Shown one piece after another: positions 33,956 through 45,235 of a stretch of 64,000 nucleotides of DNA (position 1 is the stretch's first letter; every line of letters starts with the position of its first letter). This DNA is from Scleromitrula shiraiana (lineage: Eukaryota; Ascomycota; Leotiomycetes; Helotiales; Sclerotiniaceae), in contig JABELC010000008.1 in the NCBI GenBank assembly GCA_028455995.1, positions 481,001-545,000 of the forward strand, given 5' to 3'. Under the pieces are notes generated by a model. It was not told where the DNA came from. It ran no database searches and was given only the letters and a program-made list of their open reading frames with translations. A program made the position numbers and the translations under genes.

Positions 33956-36900
33956 TCACCTCCCCCCACCCCTCCCCAACATTCCCTTCATAATCCTCTC
34001 TCTCATATCTTCCCCCCCATCAAACGGCCCCCCAATCCCACTCCCACTCCCCCCCGCATACCCCGCACCAATCCCACTCCCACCGGGTCTCCCCCTTAGT
34101 AGATCACTCCCCACACTATCAAACGCGCCTCCTCCAAGCCCACTACTCGTTCCGTACAAACTGCCGGATCCGACGTTTGATCGCGAAGAGCTGCTGTGCA
34201 TGCTTGAGGCCGTGGCGTAGGGGTTTGAGGAAGAGGTGTTGTGAGTGCTGAGGGGGTCGATGGTTGGGAGGTCGATGTAGGAGGATGGGTCTGTGAAGTT
34301 GCTGTAGGCGGATTGGTGATGGGATGGGCGGGAGGAGTAGGCTGATGAGGGGGTGGATTTGTAGTCTGTTTGGGAGGAGTAGGAAGGGGGGTTTGTGGAT
34401 GTTGAAAGGGAAGCGCGGGGGTTATATGAGGAGGCTGATTCGGATTGGGAGTAGGCTGGAGAAGGTTGAGTTAGGGAGGATGGATTTCGGTAGCTGGTAT
34501 CTGGTTGGCTGAATGATGGTGATGGTTGGGTTATGTTGTGGGGTGATGCAGTTCGATAATCTGATTGGGTAGAGAATTGAGGTGATGGCTGTGGCATACT
34601 ACTTGTTCGATAGGTATTACTCATTTGTGGTGATGGCTGATGACTGCTATATTGCTGTGTTGAAGGATATTGTGAAACATAGCTATTTGTAGTATTCCGA
34701 GGGAAATAAGGATTTGTCGCGGTTCTCGAAGCTGTATTTTGCGTCATCTGTTGTTGCTCATCACGTGAACTACTTTGCTGCGATTGTTGCTGTGATTGTT
34801 GTTGCGATTGTTGCTGAGTCTGAGCTGGATTCTGTGATGAAGTCATTTGTGGTGTCGATTGTTGGACCGATGATGTTGTTTTCTGATGGCGAATTTGAGG
34901 CGTTGCAGAAGGAGTAATACTTCGTCCATTTTGATTCTGAAGATTTTCAAATCGTGCATAATGAGCCTCTAATCCATCCGGAGGAGGTCGAGTTATTGCT
35001 GAGAGCATAGGAGCTGCCATACTTTGATTTAAAGTAGCTGGAGAATCTGGAATTGTACTCGGTGCTATGGGAGGTGTTGCATTGCTAACTACCGAAGAAG
35101 CTTTCTTGCGAGATGTAGCATCATTCGGCCCAGGAACCTTTGGTTTACGTTGTCTTTTGGCGGGCGGTGGAACAGCAGTTTGTTCTACTCCCCATTGAAC
35201 ATTATCCTTTTGTACAAGAGGACTTTCGGCTAGGCCAGGAAGAGGGGGGCTAATAATCTGAGTAGCGCCAGCGGCTTGTGAAGACTTGCTAGTAGATGCG
35301 TTTTGAGTCGCGCTATTAGGAGTACCTTTCGGTTTATTTGGACCTCTTTTCCGTTTGACACCACCAGCATTTGTAGGAGTTCCATTATTAACAGGCGTAA
35401 CCTGAGTTTCATTGAAATTAACGGTACCTCCCGTAGTGGGGTTTTCGCGTTGAAAAGCTTCGAGAACAGCACGTTCCTCTGGGCTATATTCATCCGTTGG
35501 CAGAACAGAAGAAGTTGGAGCTGTACTAGACTCTGCCGGCCAATGTTCCGTCGAATATGTGAGCTGTTGTTGCTGTGGGTGGGGTTGTTGTTGAGATTTA
35601 TTACTGCTATGAGTTTGAATTGGAAGAATTGGTGAATCCTTTGCAGCAGGCTTCTCAGCAGTCATCTGTGCAATAGCAGGTTGATGATGTACGTTTGTCG
35701 TCGATGATGATGACGATTCTGGAACAGCGGCCTCACTAGCGTTTGAAGCACCAGCTTCGCCATCTGCTGAAATCTCCTTCCCTTTATTTCTCGATCCTTT
35801 CGGTCTTCCCCTTCTTCGTTTACTTGTAGATGTAGTATCCGGGACTTGATCGTCTGATTTCTGTTGTTTGAGAGGTGTTGCTGGTGATTCAGGCTCGGGT
35901 TGTGTCGCTTGATTATAAGTAAGAACGGGTGTTGCAGAAGGTACAGGTGGAGCAGCCATAGGAGCAGCAGTATTAACCAAAGCAACCGATTGAGGTAAAC
36001 CCCAAGTAGGAGCTTGAACCGCAGGACCAAATCCAAATCCATTTGCAGGCCCAGGAGGTTCAGATGTGCCATTCTCTCTAGACGGAGTACCTTTCAAAGA
36101 ATCTCTCGGTGGTCTACCACGACCTCTTTTTCCTTTGGCGCCAGATGGAGGATCTTGTAATTTAGGAACAATAGATTCTGAAGGAGTTGGTGAAATATCT
36201 GGAAAGATCTCTGCCAGCCACCCTATAAACAATGCCCCAGTTTCTCTTGTATTTGCACTTTCAGGAAAGATACCATCTTCGGGAGGCGGTGCACCAGGTA
36301 TACCACCAAAATATGCAACCGCCTTACATACTTGATCAACAACAGTAACTGGATTGATACTCCTCAGCAGAGTCAACAATCGCGCCTGTTCGAATTTCGT
36401 CTCATCTGGCGTTAGCGGTCTCGCACGTTGTCTATTATCATCTCTCGCACCAAACGGCGACGCGCGATTACCAGTAGCTTCCGAAAGCTTAGCCGCGTCA
36501 AGTCCACCTCTCTTCTTCGGAGGCGGGATGAATTTTTCATTCTGAGCAGCTTTCGCACGCGAAGCCGTATTCTCACTTGTTCTTCTGGCCGCCGCATCAC
36601 GCTCAGCTGCCGCGTCCTTCCCCTGTGCTTCTTTTTTTCCGGCAGGAGAAGCTGCCGCCATGTGCATGACACCAAAATTGCCTTTTTTTGTGTCCGTCTT
36701 CCCCTTCAACTTACTTGGCACGGGATTCCGTACCCTGCCGTCTTTGTTTGGACCTAATACGCCGTCGAGTATTGAATTCGATTGTAATTCTACCAGCTCC
36801 AACGCGCCAAATCCCTCACCGGGGGATGCTGTTGATTGATCGGTGTGCTGTTGTTGTTGTGGTTGTGGTTGTTGTTGTTGTTGCCCTCCCGTTATTTTCG

Positions 36901-36967
36901 CCGGTACAACAGTTGGTGTAGAATCTGTATTGTTTTGGCCTGAATTAGGGCGCGATGATTGTGCCAT
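33956..36967 (-). CDS. AT-hook, glutamine-rich nuclear protein (1003 aa)
   Basis: One continuous frame on the minus strand from ATG 36967. The N-terminus has a Q/P tract (residues about 29-40). A conserved-looking globular segment at about 190-265 (DETKFEQARLLTLLRSINP, then VDQVCKAVAYFGGIPGAPPPEDG and GALFIGWLAEIFP) is the only clearly folded part. It is followed by basic AT-hook-like motifs: KRGRGRPPRD near 281, KRRRGRPKGSRN near 385, and a variant KRKRGPNKPKG near 540. The C-terminal 330 residues are Ser/Gln/Tyr/Pro-rich with repeated QPSP motifs and a (QQQS)n tract, resembling prion-like domains, and end in a Gly-rich tail. This suggests a DNA-binding chromatin or transcription cofactor. 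I recall AT-hook proteins of this layout in other filamentous fungi but cannot name a complex. Confidence 0.82.
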   Translation of the reverse strand: MAQSSRPNSGQNNTDSTPTVVPAKITGGQQQQQPQPQQQQHTDQSTASPGEGFGALELVELQSNSILDGVLGPNKDGRVRNPVPSKLKGKTDTKKGNFGVMHMAAASPAGKKEAQGKDAAAERDAAARRTSENTASRAKAAQNEKFIPPPKKRGGLDAAKLSEATGNRASPFGARDDNRQRARPLTPDETKFEQARLLTLLRSINPVTVVDQVCKAVAYFGGIPGAPPPEDGIFPESANTRETGALFIGWLAEIFPDISPTPSESIVPKLQDPPSGAKGKRGRGRPPRDSLKGTPSRENGTSEPPGPANGFGFGPAVQAPTWGLPQSVALVNTAAPMAAPPVPSATPVLTYNQATQPEPESPATPLKQQKSDDQVPDTTSTSKRRRGRPKGSRNKGKEISADGEAGASNASEAAVPESSSSSTTNVHHQPAIAQMTAEKPAAKDSPILPIQTHSSNKSQQQPHPQQQQLTYSTEHWPAESSTAPTSSVLPTDEYSPEERAVLEAFQRENPTTGGTVNFNETQVTPVNNGTPTNAGGVKRKRGPNKPKGTPNSATQNASTSKSSQAAGATQIISPPLPGLAESPLVQKDNVQWGVEQTAVPPPAKRQRKPKVPGPNDATSRKKASSVVSNATPPIAPSTIPDSPATLNQSMAAPMLSAITRPPPDGLEAHYARFENLQNQNGRSITPSATPQIRHQKTTSSVQQSTPQMTSSQNPAQTQQQSQQQSQQQSQQSSSRDEQQQMTQNTASRTATNPYFPRNTTNSYVSQYPSTQQYSSHQPSPQMSNTYRTSSMPQPSPQFSTQSDYRTASPHNITQPSPSFSQPDTSYRNPSSLTQPSPAYSQSESASSYNPRASLSTSTNPPSYSSQTDYKSTPSSAYSSRPSHHQSAYSNFTDPSSYIDLPTIDPLSTHNTSSSNPYATASSMHSSSSRSNVGSGSLYGTSSGLGGGAFDSVGSDLLRGRPGGSGIGAGYAGGSGSGIGGPFDGGEDMRERIMKGMLGRGGGR

Positions 36968-39513
36968 TGAATCCGTCGTTGTAGATGTCTTGATGACGAT
37001 TGGAAAATTGCTAAATCAATTCGCGTTCGGCGTCTGTAATCTAGGATGAAGGAAGCTCGGTCGCATTCAAACATTACCGGTATCAACAAATTGAGAGCGA
37101 TTGGATTGATCTTTCCTTATTTAATGACCAAAACTCCGTGATTGAGATGATAGAAGCAAATTTAAAAGTTTACAATTAGAAGAATAAATGAATTTGAACT
37201 TTTGAATATAATATTGATTGAGAATATGTAATGGTTGTCGCCATAATATTAATTCCTTCGTTGTACAAAATAGTATGTAAGTTGTAGTAATAGAAGTTAT
37301 TGGTATTGATATTGGTATTGGTATTGGTATTGGGAGAAGGGAAAATGAATTAGAACTACTAGTAGAGGAATTTTTTACTCAAGCGGGAAAAATGTGAAGG
37401 CCGGGCAAGAATATTAAAATAAGCGATTTTGGTGATGATTTTAGTGTATTTTTTACTATTTTTTATATATATAATATAAATTTTTATTTTATAAAAATTA
37501 ATATTAAAAAATTATTAAAATTATTAATTAAATATTTTTTTTTAAATATTATTTATTAATAAAATATAAATATTTAAAAAATATCGATTCTTAATCTTTT
37601 TTAATGATAAATTTAAAATTTTTAAATGCTTGGCTTTTACAATTTTCTCTCTTAAGTATTGAGGTGATGGTAAAAGATTTTAGTTGGAGTGTTTTTTTTT
37701 TAGTTGGGAGAGCTGGGCTGGGTAGTTTTGGATAGGATAGGTTAGAGAAGAGAGAGGCTGGCTGGTTTTTTTTTTGTGCATCATCCATCCTTCTCCCCTG
37801 CTTCCCTGCTTCCCTTCTTCTTGCTCACTCATTTTTTTCTGGGTAACCACGAGACTGTGGCTAGGACCCTAACACCCAAGAACTACTCCAATCTTCTTAT
37901 AACTTAGATGAAAATCACTTTTTGGTATGATTTACATGTATATAAAGTATATAAAAGATACATTCACTCAATTCATCCCATATCAATTGATACGATAATG
38001 ATAGTAAAAAGAGATGAGAACTTGTTTCTAGGTCTTTGATACTTATACTTCGTATAAACCCCAATAATGAACTCAAATCAACGTGTCAATAATTACCCCA
38101 TAGTTCTAGAGGAATTGAAACGGAAACAATTGTGGAGTAATAGTTCGTCGTTTTATTGTCGGTATATAAAAAGATTTTGATTGTTGTGTATCGAAAGTTA
38201 GGTATTGGATCCAAGTCACAGATAGGTGTATCAAGTAATAAATATCCGATGAACTCGACTTCGGCGGTAATTAGTCACAATAGCTACATACCTAGGTAGT
38301 ATATCAAATATCTCCCAGTTCCTTACCAAATATTCATTCATATATACCACTCATCCATCCATACCTCCATCCATACATCAATCAATCAATAAACCAATCA
38401 ATCAATCAACCCTACCTACCCCAAAACAACATACATATCTGTCTTCCCATCCAACATCCAAGCCTAAAACACCGTACCGTACCGTACCGTACCACACCAA
38501 CCCATCCATCCATCCATCCATACCTCCATCCATCCATCCATACCTCCATCCATCCATAAAATCCCATCTATCAACCTTCCTCTCCCCAAAGGTTTCCCCA
38601 AAGGTTTCCCCAAAGGTTTCCCCAAAAATTTTCCCCAAGGTCACCCACCTACTTCCATATCCGCCGTACAACAAGCCCAAGCCCAAGCCCAAACTCTATC
38701 CAACACCAACACCAACACCAACACCAATAAAATCAACATGCAATTCCCTTCCCCAACTACCCGCCCCGCCGCACAAATCCAAACTCCACTCCACTCCACT
38801 CCAAGCACCACAAAGCCAACAACCAAGCAAACCCAACCCACCAGCAAGCTAATACCAACACCATCACCACCCCCATCTACATCCCGCCCCGCCGCCCACC
38901 ATTCGCAAACTCGCTGTGCGCCAAGAAAAGCTAACATCTAGCTCCTCCTGCTCCTCTAGCTCCTCTAGCTCCTCTAGCTCCTCTAGCTTAGAAAATCAAA
39001 CAGCTTAGATTAATTAGATTGGCTTACTAATCCACCTACATTTATTACATAACATGCGCTCGCTTCGATGGATTCGTTTATTTGTTTGTACCTAATAAGT
39101 AATTGTGTAAGTAAGCATCATGCTTGGGTTTTTTATTTCATTTCATTTCATTTCATTCATTGTTATGATTTTGGGTTGGTCGTATGTACAGTACAGTACG
39201 TAGTAGGTAGATTATCAGATCTTGTATTTATTTATTTATTTATCTTGTATATTATCTTTTCTTTACTTTTCTTGATCTTTTTTGTCGTGTCGTCTTCATC
39301 CATGAATAACGAGAGGTTATAAGTTGGAGATGGAAAGGTAAATCAAGCCATATGAAAGCTTCCCATCCATCTTTACCCATCCAATCCAATGCCTCCGTCT
39401 TCATCATCTAAATTCTTCTCGTAACAGATATACCACCCGCCCATCAAGCCCACTCACAATCCTCCTCTCCTCATTAACCTCCCCCACCTCAACCAACAAA
39501 GCCATCCCCAAAC
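36968..39513. other. Intergenic region with AT-rich patch and microsatellites
   Basis: Upstream of the AT-hook gene and downstream of NUP84 (both minus). A short AT-saturated block lies at about 37440-37600. Simple repeats include (GGTATT)n at 37300-37330, (CATC)n with GTACC repeats at 38470-38560, a 12-bp unit ending GGTTT repeated at 38585-38635, and (CTCCTCTAG)n at 38940-38990. Minus-strand frames at 38402-38937 are translations of these repeats. Confidence 0.55.
38585..38640. repeat. Tandem 12-bp repeat (CCCCAAAGGTTT)
   Basis: About four head-to-tail copies, the last degenerate. Embedded in a region of other simple repeats. Confidence 0.75.
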
Positions 39514-42500
39514 CTAAGGTCTAACAGTCCAAAGATCATGCGTCCACCCACTCGCCCTCATCTTCTTACTCCTCCCCGCGCTCGTCCCCTTCCTACTAGT
39601 CGTAGAAATAAGCAGCGTCTTCCCCGCCACCGCCATCGCATCCACAAGCTGCGTCATGCGCCCGGTCTTGATAAACGGTTCCAAGAGATCCGAGTCCTCC
39701 GCCGCGATAATCGTAGCTAGGTCCATTGATTCCATGAGGAAATCGCGTGTTAGGACTTGACCGGCGGTTTCTAGGATGTTGAACCAGGCGAGGATGGTTT
39801 CGGGGAGGTAGGCTGAGCGGAGGTGGGCGAATTCTGGTTCTTCTGTTGATTGAGTTGCGTTAGTGTTGTTTGGAGATGTATGAAGATGGATTGAAATACC
39901 TTGTTGGCTTGTAGTTAACCATCCTTTGAACAAAGGCTGGATATCCTTCTTAGCGGGTACAAGTAATTGAGCGACCTCACGTTTGAATTTTCTTTGGGAT
40001 TCATTATCCGTAAATCTACCACCATGTGTTAGCTTTGGAAACGAATAATCTTCAACACAAATGGGAACTTGCTCAGTAGCCACATGGTAATATGAAGTTA
40101 ATGTCTCGATGTGATCCAAACTCAAGATCAGAGTCTCAAGTTCTCGGAAACTTTTTGCTTGATCAAGCATATATCGTTTGAGAAGTCTTTTTTGATCTGC
40201 TGAACCATCAAGAACCTCAGTGAAGTCCTCATCATGTCCTGATTCGAGGGCATCGAAGTCTAGACTTTCACCTAAAAGTGCTATGGTTTTACTTTTGGCG
40301 ATATCTCCACTCGAAATCCTTGATGCTAGAGATCTAGCAGCAACGAGATGCATGTTTTCTAATGATGGGTCAGTACATGATCAAACAATTAGAACCAATA
40401 ACTGACTGAAAAAACGTAAATATAGCATTCGACCAACTTTGAAAGTCTCTGACCACAGTCCATCCACAAGTAGATACCACTCCAAACTTCTGATGAGAAG
40501 TAAATCAATTCTATCAACTTCTTCACCATCTTTACCGAGGAAATCACTCCTAACAGATTTGTTTCCATTAGGATTGTCTTCAAGAATAGTGAACTTAGAT
40601 GCTGGATAATCTGTAGTCTCATCTGGATAATCCGAAAAGAGGTATCTCGATTGGAATTTGACGAATTGCTGCACATCTAAGCCCAACTCCCTCATGAGTC
40701 GTATCTGAGTAACACGTTGTTCACTATCAGTAACATCAATAAGGTTGCGACTGAGTGTTCCATATCTCCTATTTCCAGTGAGTTGAGAACAGTATAGAGG
40801 AATCAATTCTCCTTTGTTAGCAAGTCGCAAGAAGGTGATATAGGCGACAATAACATTCTCAATGACCGATTCTTTAAGAACACCACCGAAGTCCAGGCCG
40901 AGACTTCTGAAGATAATCAACACGTGAGTAAGAACTCGTAAACTGTCATGATCAGCCAGATCAACGTATTTCGTGATATCTTGGTCTTGTGGTAGTTCGT
41001 TGCTTCGAGGAATTAGGTTGGAGGGTGAATGCTCATTAGCAAATTTCGATAATGCTAGACCTTGTTGATGAATGAAGTGAGCAAATTGATCCGCAATCAA
41101 AACACCTTGAAGCATTTTCATTGGTTGTGAAGTTTCTTGTGCGGTCCTGGGATCAGTCTTTAATTTTTCAACAAGTCGATTTCCTGCCACTGCATTATCT
41201 CCATACAATGCAATTGCGTCGAGCATCCCAAAGTTAGATGTTCCAGCCATTAATGCTTTAGGGTGAACAGACTGCATGAATTTGTCGAATTGTGTTCTCA
41301 ACAAAGCATTGTAATGTGTGAAAACGAAATCATCCCATGATCGACAGACAGGTTCGACGCTCGAGATGTCTCCGGAAAGAATACCATATACTGCTCGTTC
41401 GTATTCATCATTGCCTCCCTTTCTCGCGAGCGCATAGCACATACGTCTCCAAAGAGCGCCAGACGCAGGGTTTCCTTCCTCATCACCTTCTAAAGGTTTC
41501 TCATCAGGAAAACCAGACATACTAACTGCTCTCCAGATTTCAGTTCGGTCCATACACCACTCTCTAATCTCAGCTGCACTTCTACCCCGACGTAACATCT
41601 CATAGCACCCTAACCAAATAGCGCGTTCGAAATATTCATCTTGTGCCTCCAATTTACGACCTTGGCGCGTAACAGAATCCGGATCGAGTTGAGTGACCAA
41701 AGGTTCCGTTTGAGTCGTGTTCCATGCGACTTTTTGAATCTCTGATGATGTTGGATCAAGTGGTCGAGGCCAGCTATGTACACGTTTGAGGTTTTTTATC
41801 GCCGCCTTGGTATGTAGCCAACCATGAGCAATGATATCACCCCTATCAGCATTTTGTTGTAGATCCTGAACTAGTACATCAATTTCCTCTCCTGAATCTT
41901 CTGCTGAATCTTGTAACCATCGAAGCACGGTTCTTCGTTCCAATGCTAATTTGTCGGTTTCCAGAAAGTTTTCCCATACATCCCGTTCGTTTGAATATTG
42001 GTGGATTGAGCTTTGTTGATCTCCAGGATTTTGGTCTGAGGTTGACTCCGAAAATCTTAGATGCGCCAATCGCAATAACAAATCCCACGTTTGAGCTTCT
42101 TGTTCCCATCGCACAAGGTCCTTCACTGTCGTCTTTGAGTTCGCAATGAATTCATCCTCGGCATCAGAATCTTCCAGTTCCATCTCATCGTTGTCTTGTG
42201 TAATTTTGAAGCCTCTCATTTTCCTTCTCCAGCTTAAACCCTCCAATTTTCGACGTTCGGATTCATGTCGATCTCGTAAACGATCTAGAGTTTCAAGAGC
42301 AATCTTATGATAAATCTCAATAAGATCGAATGCCAATTCCCGTTTTTCTTCTCCTTCTGTTACTTTCAAGGGGTTATAACCATCCAGGAATTCGGCAAAT
42401 CTCTCCACCTCATTTCCAACTCGATTCGCGGCATCTTTTAAAGGGTATAAAACATCGTCATTATCAAGAGGGCTTTCGATCATAGCTGGTTTGGAGAAAT

Positions 42501-42874
42501 CTATATTGATCAAATATGATTAGCAAGTGACAGGCAGTAAACATAACAATCAATGAATTGTAACAAACCCGTTTCGTCACCATAACGTGATAACATTTCA
42601 TCTCCATCATATGAAGAAGGAACTTCAGATGTATCCCGTTCAAAACGTCTATCTCCCTGCTATATAAAATGAGTATTATATTGGCGTACATTCCATTCAA
42701 ATTCAACTTACCTCTACAAGTTGCCAACTCCCTTCGCGGAAATTCTAGAAGAAATGGAAGATTAGTTTCTAGTATCAAGGGATAAATCAGGTTCATTATA
42801 TTTACCTGAGACCTTGGTATATCCAAATTCTCAGAATGATTAGCCATTCTAGAGCTTCTTGTCATTGGCGCCAT
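39514..42874 (-). CDS. NUP84: Nucleoporin Nup84/Nup107 (Y-complex scaffold of the nuclear pore)
   Basis: Structural subunit of the Nup84/Nup107-160 Y-complex that coats the pore membrane. Exons on the minus strand: 42874-42806, 42744-42712, 42659-42569, 42500-40407, 40358-39900 and 39842-39514, joining in frame to about 1024 aa. The large exon carries the alpha-solenoid N-terminal half: DAANRVGNEVERFAEFLDGY, RRKMRGFKITQDNDEMELED, an acidic loop, TVKDLVRWEQEAQTWDLLLR, ERAIWLGCYEMLRRGRSAAE. The fifth and sixth exons give the C-terminal helical tail. The fourth junction (GTCAGT donor, TACTGAC branch, TTAG) rejoins a broken RFF...NMHLVAARSLASR helix. The 57-bp segment 39843-39899 keeps the frame open but has GTATTT, ACTAAC and CAG and interrupts a conserved helix with low complexity, so I call it an intron. 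The third exon could start 3 nt later (tandem AG). The length fits the family. Confidence 0.85.
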
Positions 42875-43650
42875 ATTTGTTGATAAATTTTGATTGATCC
42901 CTAGAAAAAGCGCAAAGCTTCCAAGGTTGTTAATGTTAACAGTCGCAAATTGAAGCTTTGCTTTCAGGAACCAGGCCAGGAACTTTTTAATTTCTACGAG
43001 TAACACACCACACTTATAAGTTATTATTATAATTATTATTACACGGGTAAATAGAAATCGCGTTGCTAAATTCTCAAAGTCTCAAAGAAGACTAGTCTAA
43101 AATTGACAAATCACGCTAAGAAAATTCCTACACATAAAAGAAATCTTGTCGTTACAACTTGGAAAGTTTTTTTTTTTTCAACATAATGTCTTAACCGCCC
43201 TTCTACTTAGAGTCTCGGATCAAACCTTCAATGTTTGATCAGATCCAAAAGGATCTCTTTGCGCGCTCATGATCGGCCATATTAAATTCGACTCTTCCTG
43301 TTTCCGTTCTCTGATCTCATCTTTTGAGGATTGAAGGTGGGCAGTAAACTTGGAGCGTTACATATGTTCTTTTGAGGATATAATTTATATTTGTGAAATT
43401 CTTTTGCTGGGGGATGGATGTATGTATGTATGCATATGTGATTTGATTCTTGTGTGATTCGATTTGATCTGATCCAAGAGTAAATAATTGGCATCATTCA
43501 TTCATACATTCAACTTTAACTATTGTACAATGAGATATTCATCTCGTGGTCTTTGTAAACTTTCTGGCCATCTAATAAATCCCAAACTCATCCATATTAA
43601 TCGGATTACTACACATCCATTGGTAACCGTAACTAACCATATAAGAAACC
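42875..43650. other. NUP84 upstream region
   Basis: Promoter of NUP84 and 3' flank of CMC4, both on the minus strand. Contains a poly-T run near 43171 and no supported gene. The plus-strand frame 43488-43718 is antisense to CMC4. Confidence 0.5.
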
Positions 43651-44140
43651 TCACTTTGATATCTCTTCAGCCCTCTGCTTCATCTTCAGCCTTAACAGAT
43701 TTGCCTTTGGACAACTGAGACTTTTGGCATTATCACCATTCTTCTCATAGAATGCATTACAACATTCATATAAAGCATCAACTTGAGATCTACATTTCTC
43801 TTCATTATAATTGTTCTTTGCTAAACAATCTAACTTGATTGTCAGTTGTACTCAACTTCAATGAGAATGAGATGTAAATAAGAAGAAACAAGAGGTGGCT
43901 GGAGTAGCCTGAGTTCGAGTTGCTTGCTTGCTCGACTAACCTTGAATTGCACACTTAAAAGTTCACAAATATCTATCAGCTTCAAGATCGGATTGTAAGA
44001 AGCAAAGTTATGAGTTATGAGATGACATACAGCTTTGGAGTGACAAGGAGGAGTTGTATTGGTATCATTATTGGTTGGCTACACTTGTATCGTTAGTATG
44101 ATATATATATATAAAAAGTAAAGTTCATAGACATCACCAT
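43651..44140 (-). CDS. CMC4: Cmc4-type twin-Cx9C mitochondrial intermembrane-space protein (80 aa)
   Basis: Small CHCH protein of the Cmc4/MTCP1-type family, imported into the intermembrane space through the Mia40 disulfide relay. Four exons are inferred on the minus strand: 44140-44138 (ATG only), 44078-44031, 43953-43941 (13 nt) and 43829-43651; the sum is 81 codons including stop. The product reads PPCHSKACAIQDCL, then NNYNEEKC, ALYECCNAFYEKNG, SCPKANLLRLKMKQR. These match the order of cysteines and the 'KMKQR' tail of yeast Cmc4. Each junction is phase-compatible: donors GTGATG, GTATGT and GTTAGT; acceptors GTGTAG, TTTAAG and AAGTTAG; a CATACTAACG branch site sits in the first intron. Because no exon is long and the longest has no ATG at its head, the gene is easily missed. 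It is divergent from the SUMO gene. The ATG-only first exon is the least certain part. Confidence 0.85.
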
Positions 44141-44753
44141 ATTTCCCTATTTCCTATTTCCTATTTCTTATTCGACAACGATTCTATCAGATCTATTACT
44201 ACACCAGGCAGGTATAAGAAGAAAGTGAGTGAATACAAAAAATACGAAATCTCTTTGACTCAAATGTGATAAGTTTTTTGTAATTTTATTATTCTCATCT
44301 TTCTATTCAACCTCGTCTATCAAATTCTTTAAAGATCTTTGAAATCTCGTTGCCCCTCCGTTCGCTTCCTACCTATTCCCTATTCTATTGAAGCCAATCC
44401 AATTTTAGCGTCATCGGTCTTCTTATTATTTCACTCAACCACCTTCTTTCCCAAACTTACCACTTATACTTACAAACAAACTTTCTACCACTTCCACTTG
44501 AACTTCTTTTTTTTTAATTTGTCAACAACTTCAAACTTAAGATCGATTATCTTTGATAAATCCCCAAACCTTCAATCTTGTATGTAATCCTTTCTCCCAT
44601 CATATAAATATGATCTTCAATAGTGAACTTACAATAGACTAATTTCTTCAAATCTTCAGCCTCGCATTCGAAACAAAACCGAATACATACATAAATACAT
44701 ACATACATACATACAACCAAACGCCCCAATCCATCCACTCATTACTCGTCAAA
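44141..44753. other. Shared promoter region between CMC4 (-) and SUMO (+)
   Basis: About 610 bp of divergent intergenic DNA with repeated CCTATTT units (44140-44170) near the CMC4 side and a CT/CATA-rich leader (44530-44750, including (CATA)n near 44690-44715) before the SUMO start. Confidence 0.55.
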
Positions 44754-45235
44754 ATGTCCGACAACGAAAGAAGTGCATCTCCAGCAGCCGAGAAGCCAGG
44801 AACCCCTCCCCAATCCGAACATCTCAATATCAAAGTCACCGACAACAACAATGAAGTCTTCTTCAAAATCAAGCGATCTACCCAGTTGAAGAAGTTGATG
44901 GATGCTTTCTGTGAACGTCAAGGAAAGGCCCCAACTTCGGTTCGTTTCTTGTTTGATGGTAGTCGTGTTCAACCGACGGATAGTCCTGATAAGGTATGTT
45001 TATTTCTATGGGTTTCTATAGTTTCTATTCATATTATCATCTTCTGCTTACACTCATACTGCATTGATGCTCCGTCATCGATTCAGTTTGTGTGGAATAT
45101 CGATTGCGCCACTTTGTCGCATTATCTTTCTTTTCACAATACATTTTGCTAATTCATTTTAATCTTCAGCTCGATATGCAAGATGGTGATACTCTCGAGG
45201 TTCATCAAGAGCAAATCGGAGGAAGTTCACTTTAA
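44754..45235 (+). CDS. SMT3: SUMO (Smt3-type small ubiquitin-like modifier precursor)
   Basis: Two exons (44754-44993 and 45170-45235) with a 176-bp intron, giving 101 aa. After a disordered Ser/Pro-rich N-terminus (about 20 residues), the beta-grasp fold is plain: HLNIKVTDNNNEVFFKIKR, TQLKKLMDAFCERQGK, VRFLFDGSRV, then after the splice LDMQDGDTLEVHQEQIGG. The di-glycine is followed by a three-residue tail (SSL) that a Ulp-type protease would remove to expose the conjugating Gly. The usual alpha-helix and FDG motif used in SIM and protease binding are intact. The protein is attached to lysines of nuclear targets through E1, Ubc9 and E3 enzymes. The single intron falls right after the DSPDK loop. 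Confidence 0.97.

Noticed and set aside
34324..36757. Frames on the plus strand within the AT-hook gene
   Set aside because: Shadows of the 1003-codon minus-strand frame.
37440..37600. AT-saturated block as a possible second transposon
   Set aside because: Only about 160 bp, no inverted ends matching 55511/57506 and no target duplication seen.
38402..38937. Minus-strand frames with GETFGETFGE and VLVLVLVL repeats
   Set aside because: Direct translations of tandem simple repeats; no conserved content.
43488..43718. Plus-strand 76-codon frame
   Set aside because: Lies antisense to the CMC4 last exon, which has unmistakable cysteine motifs.
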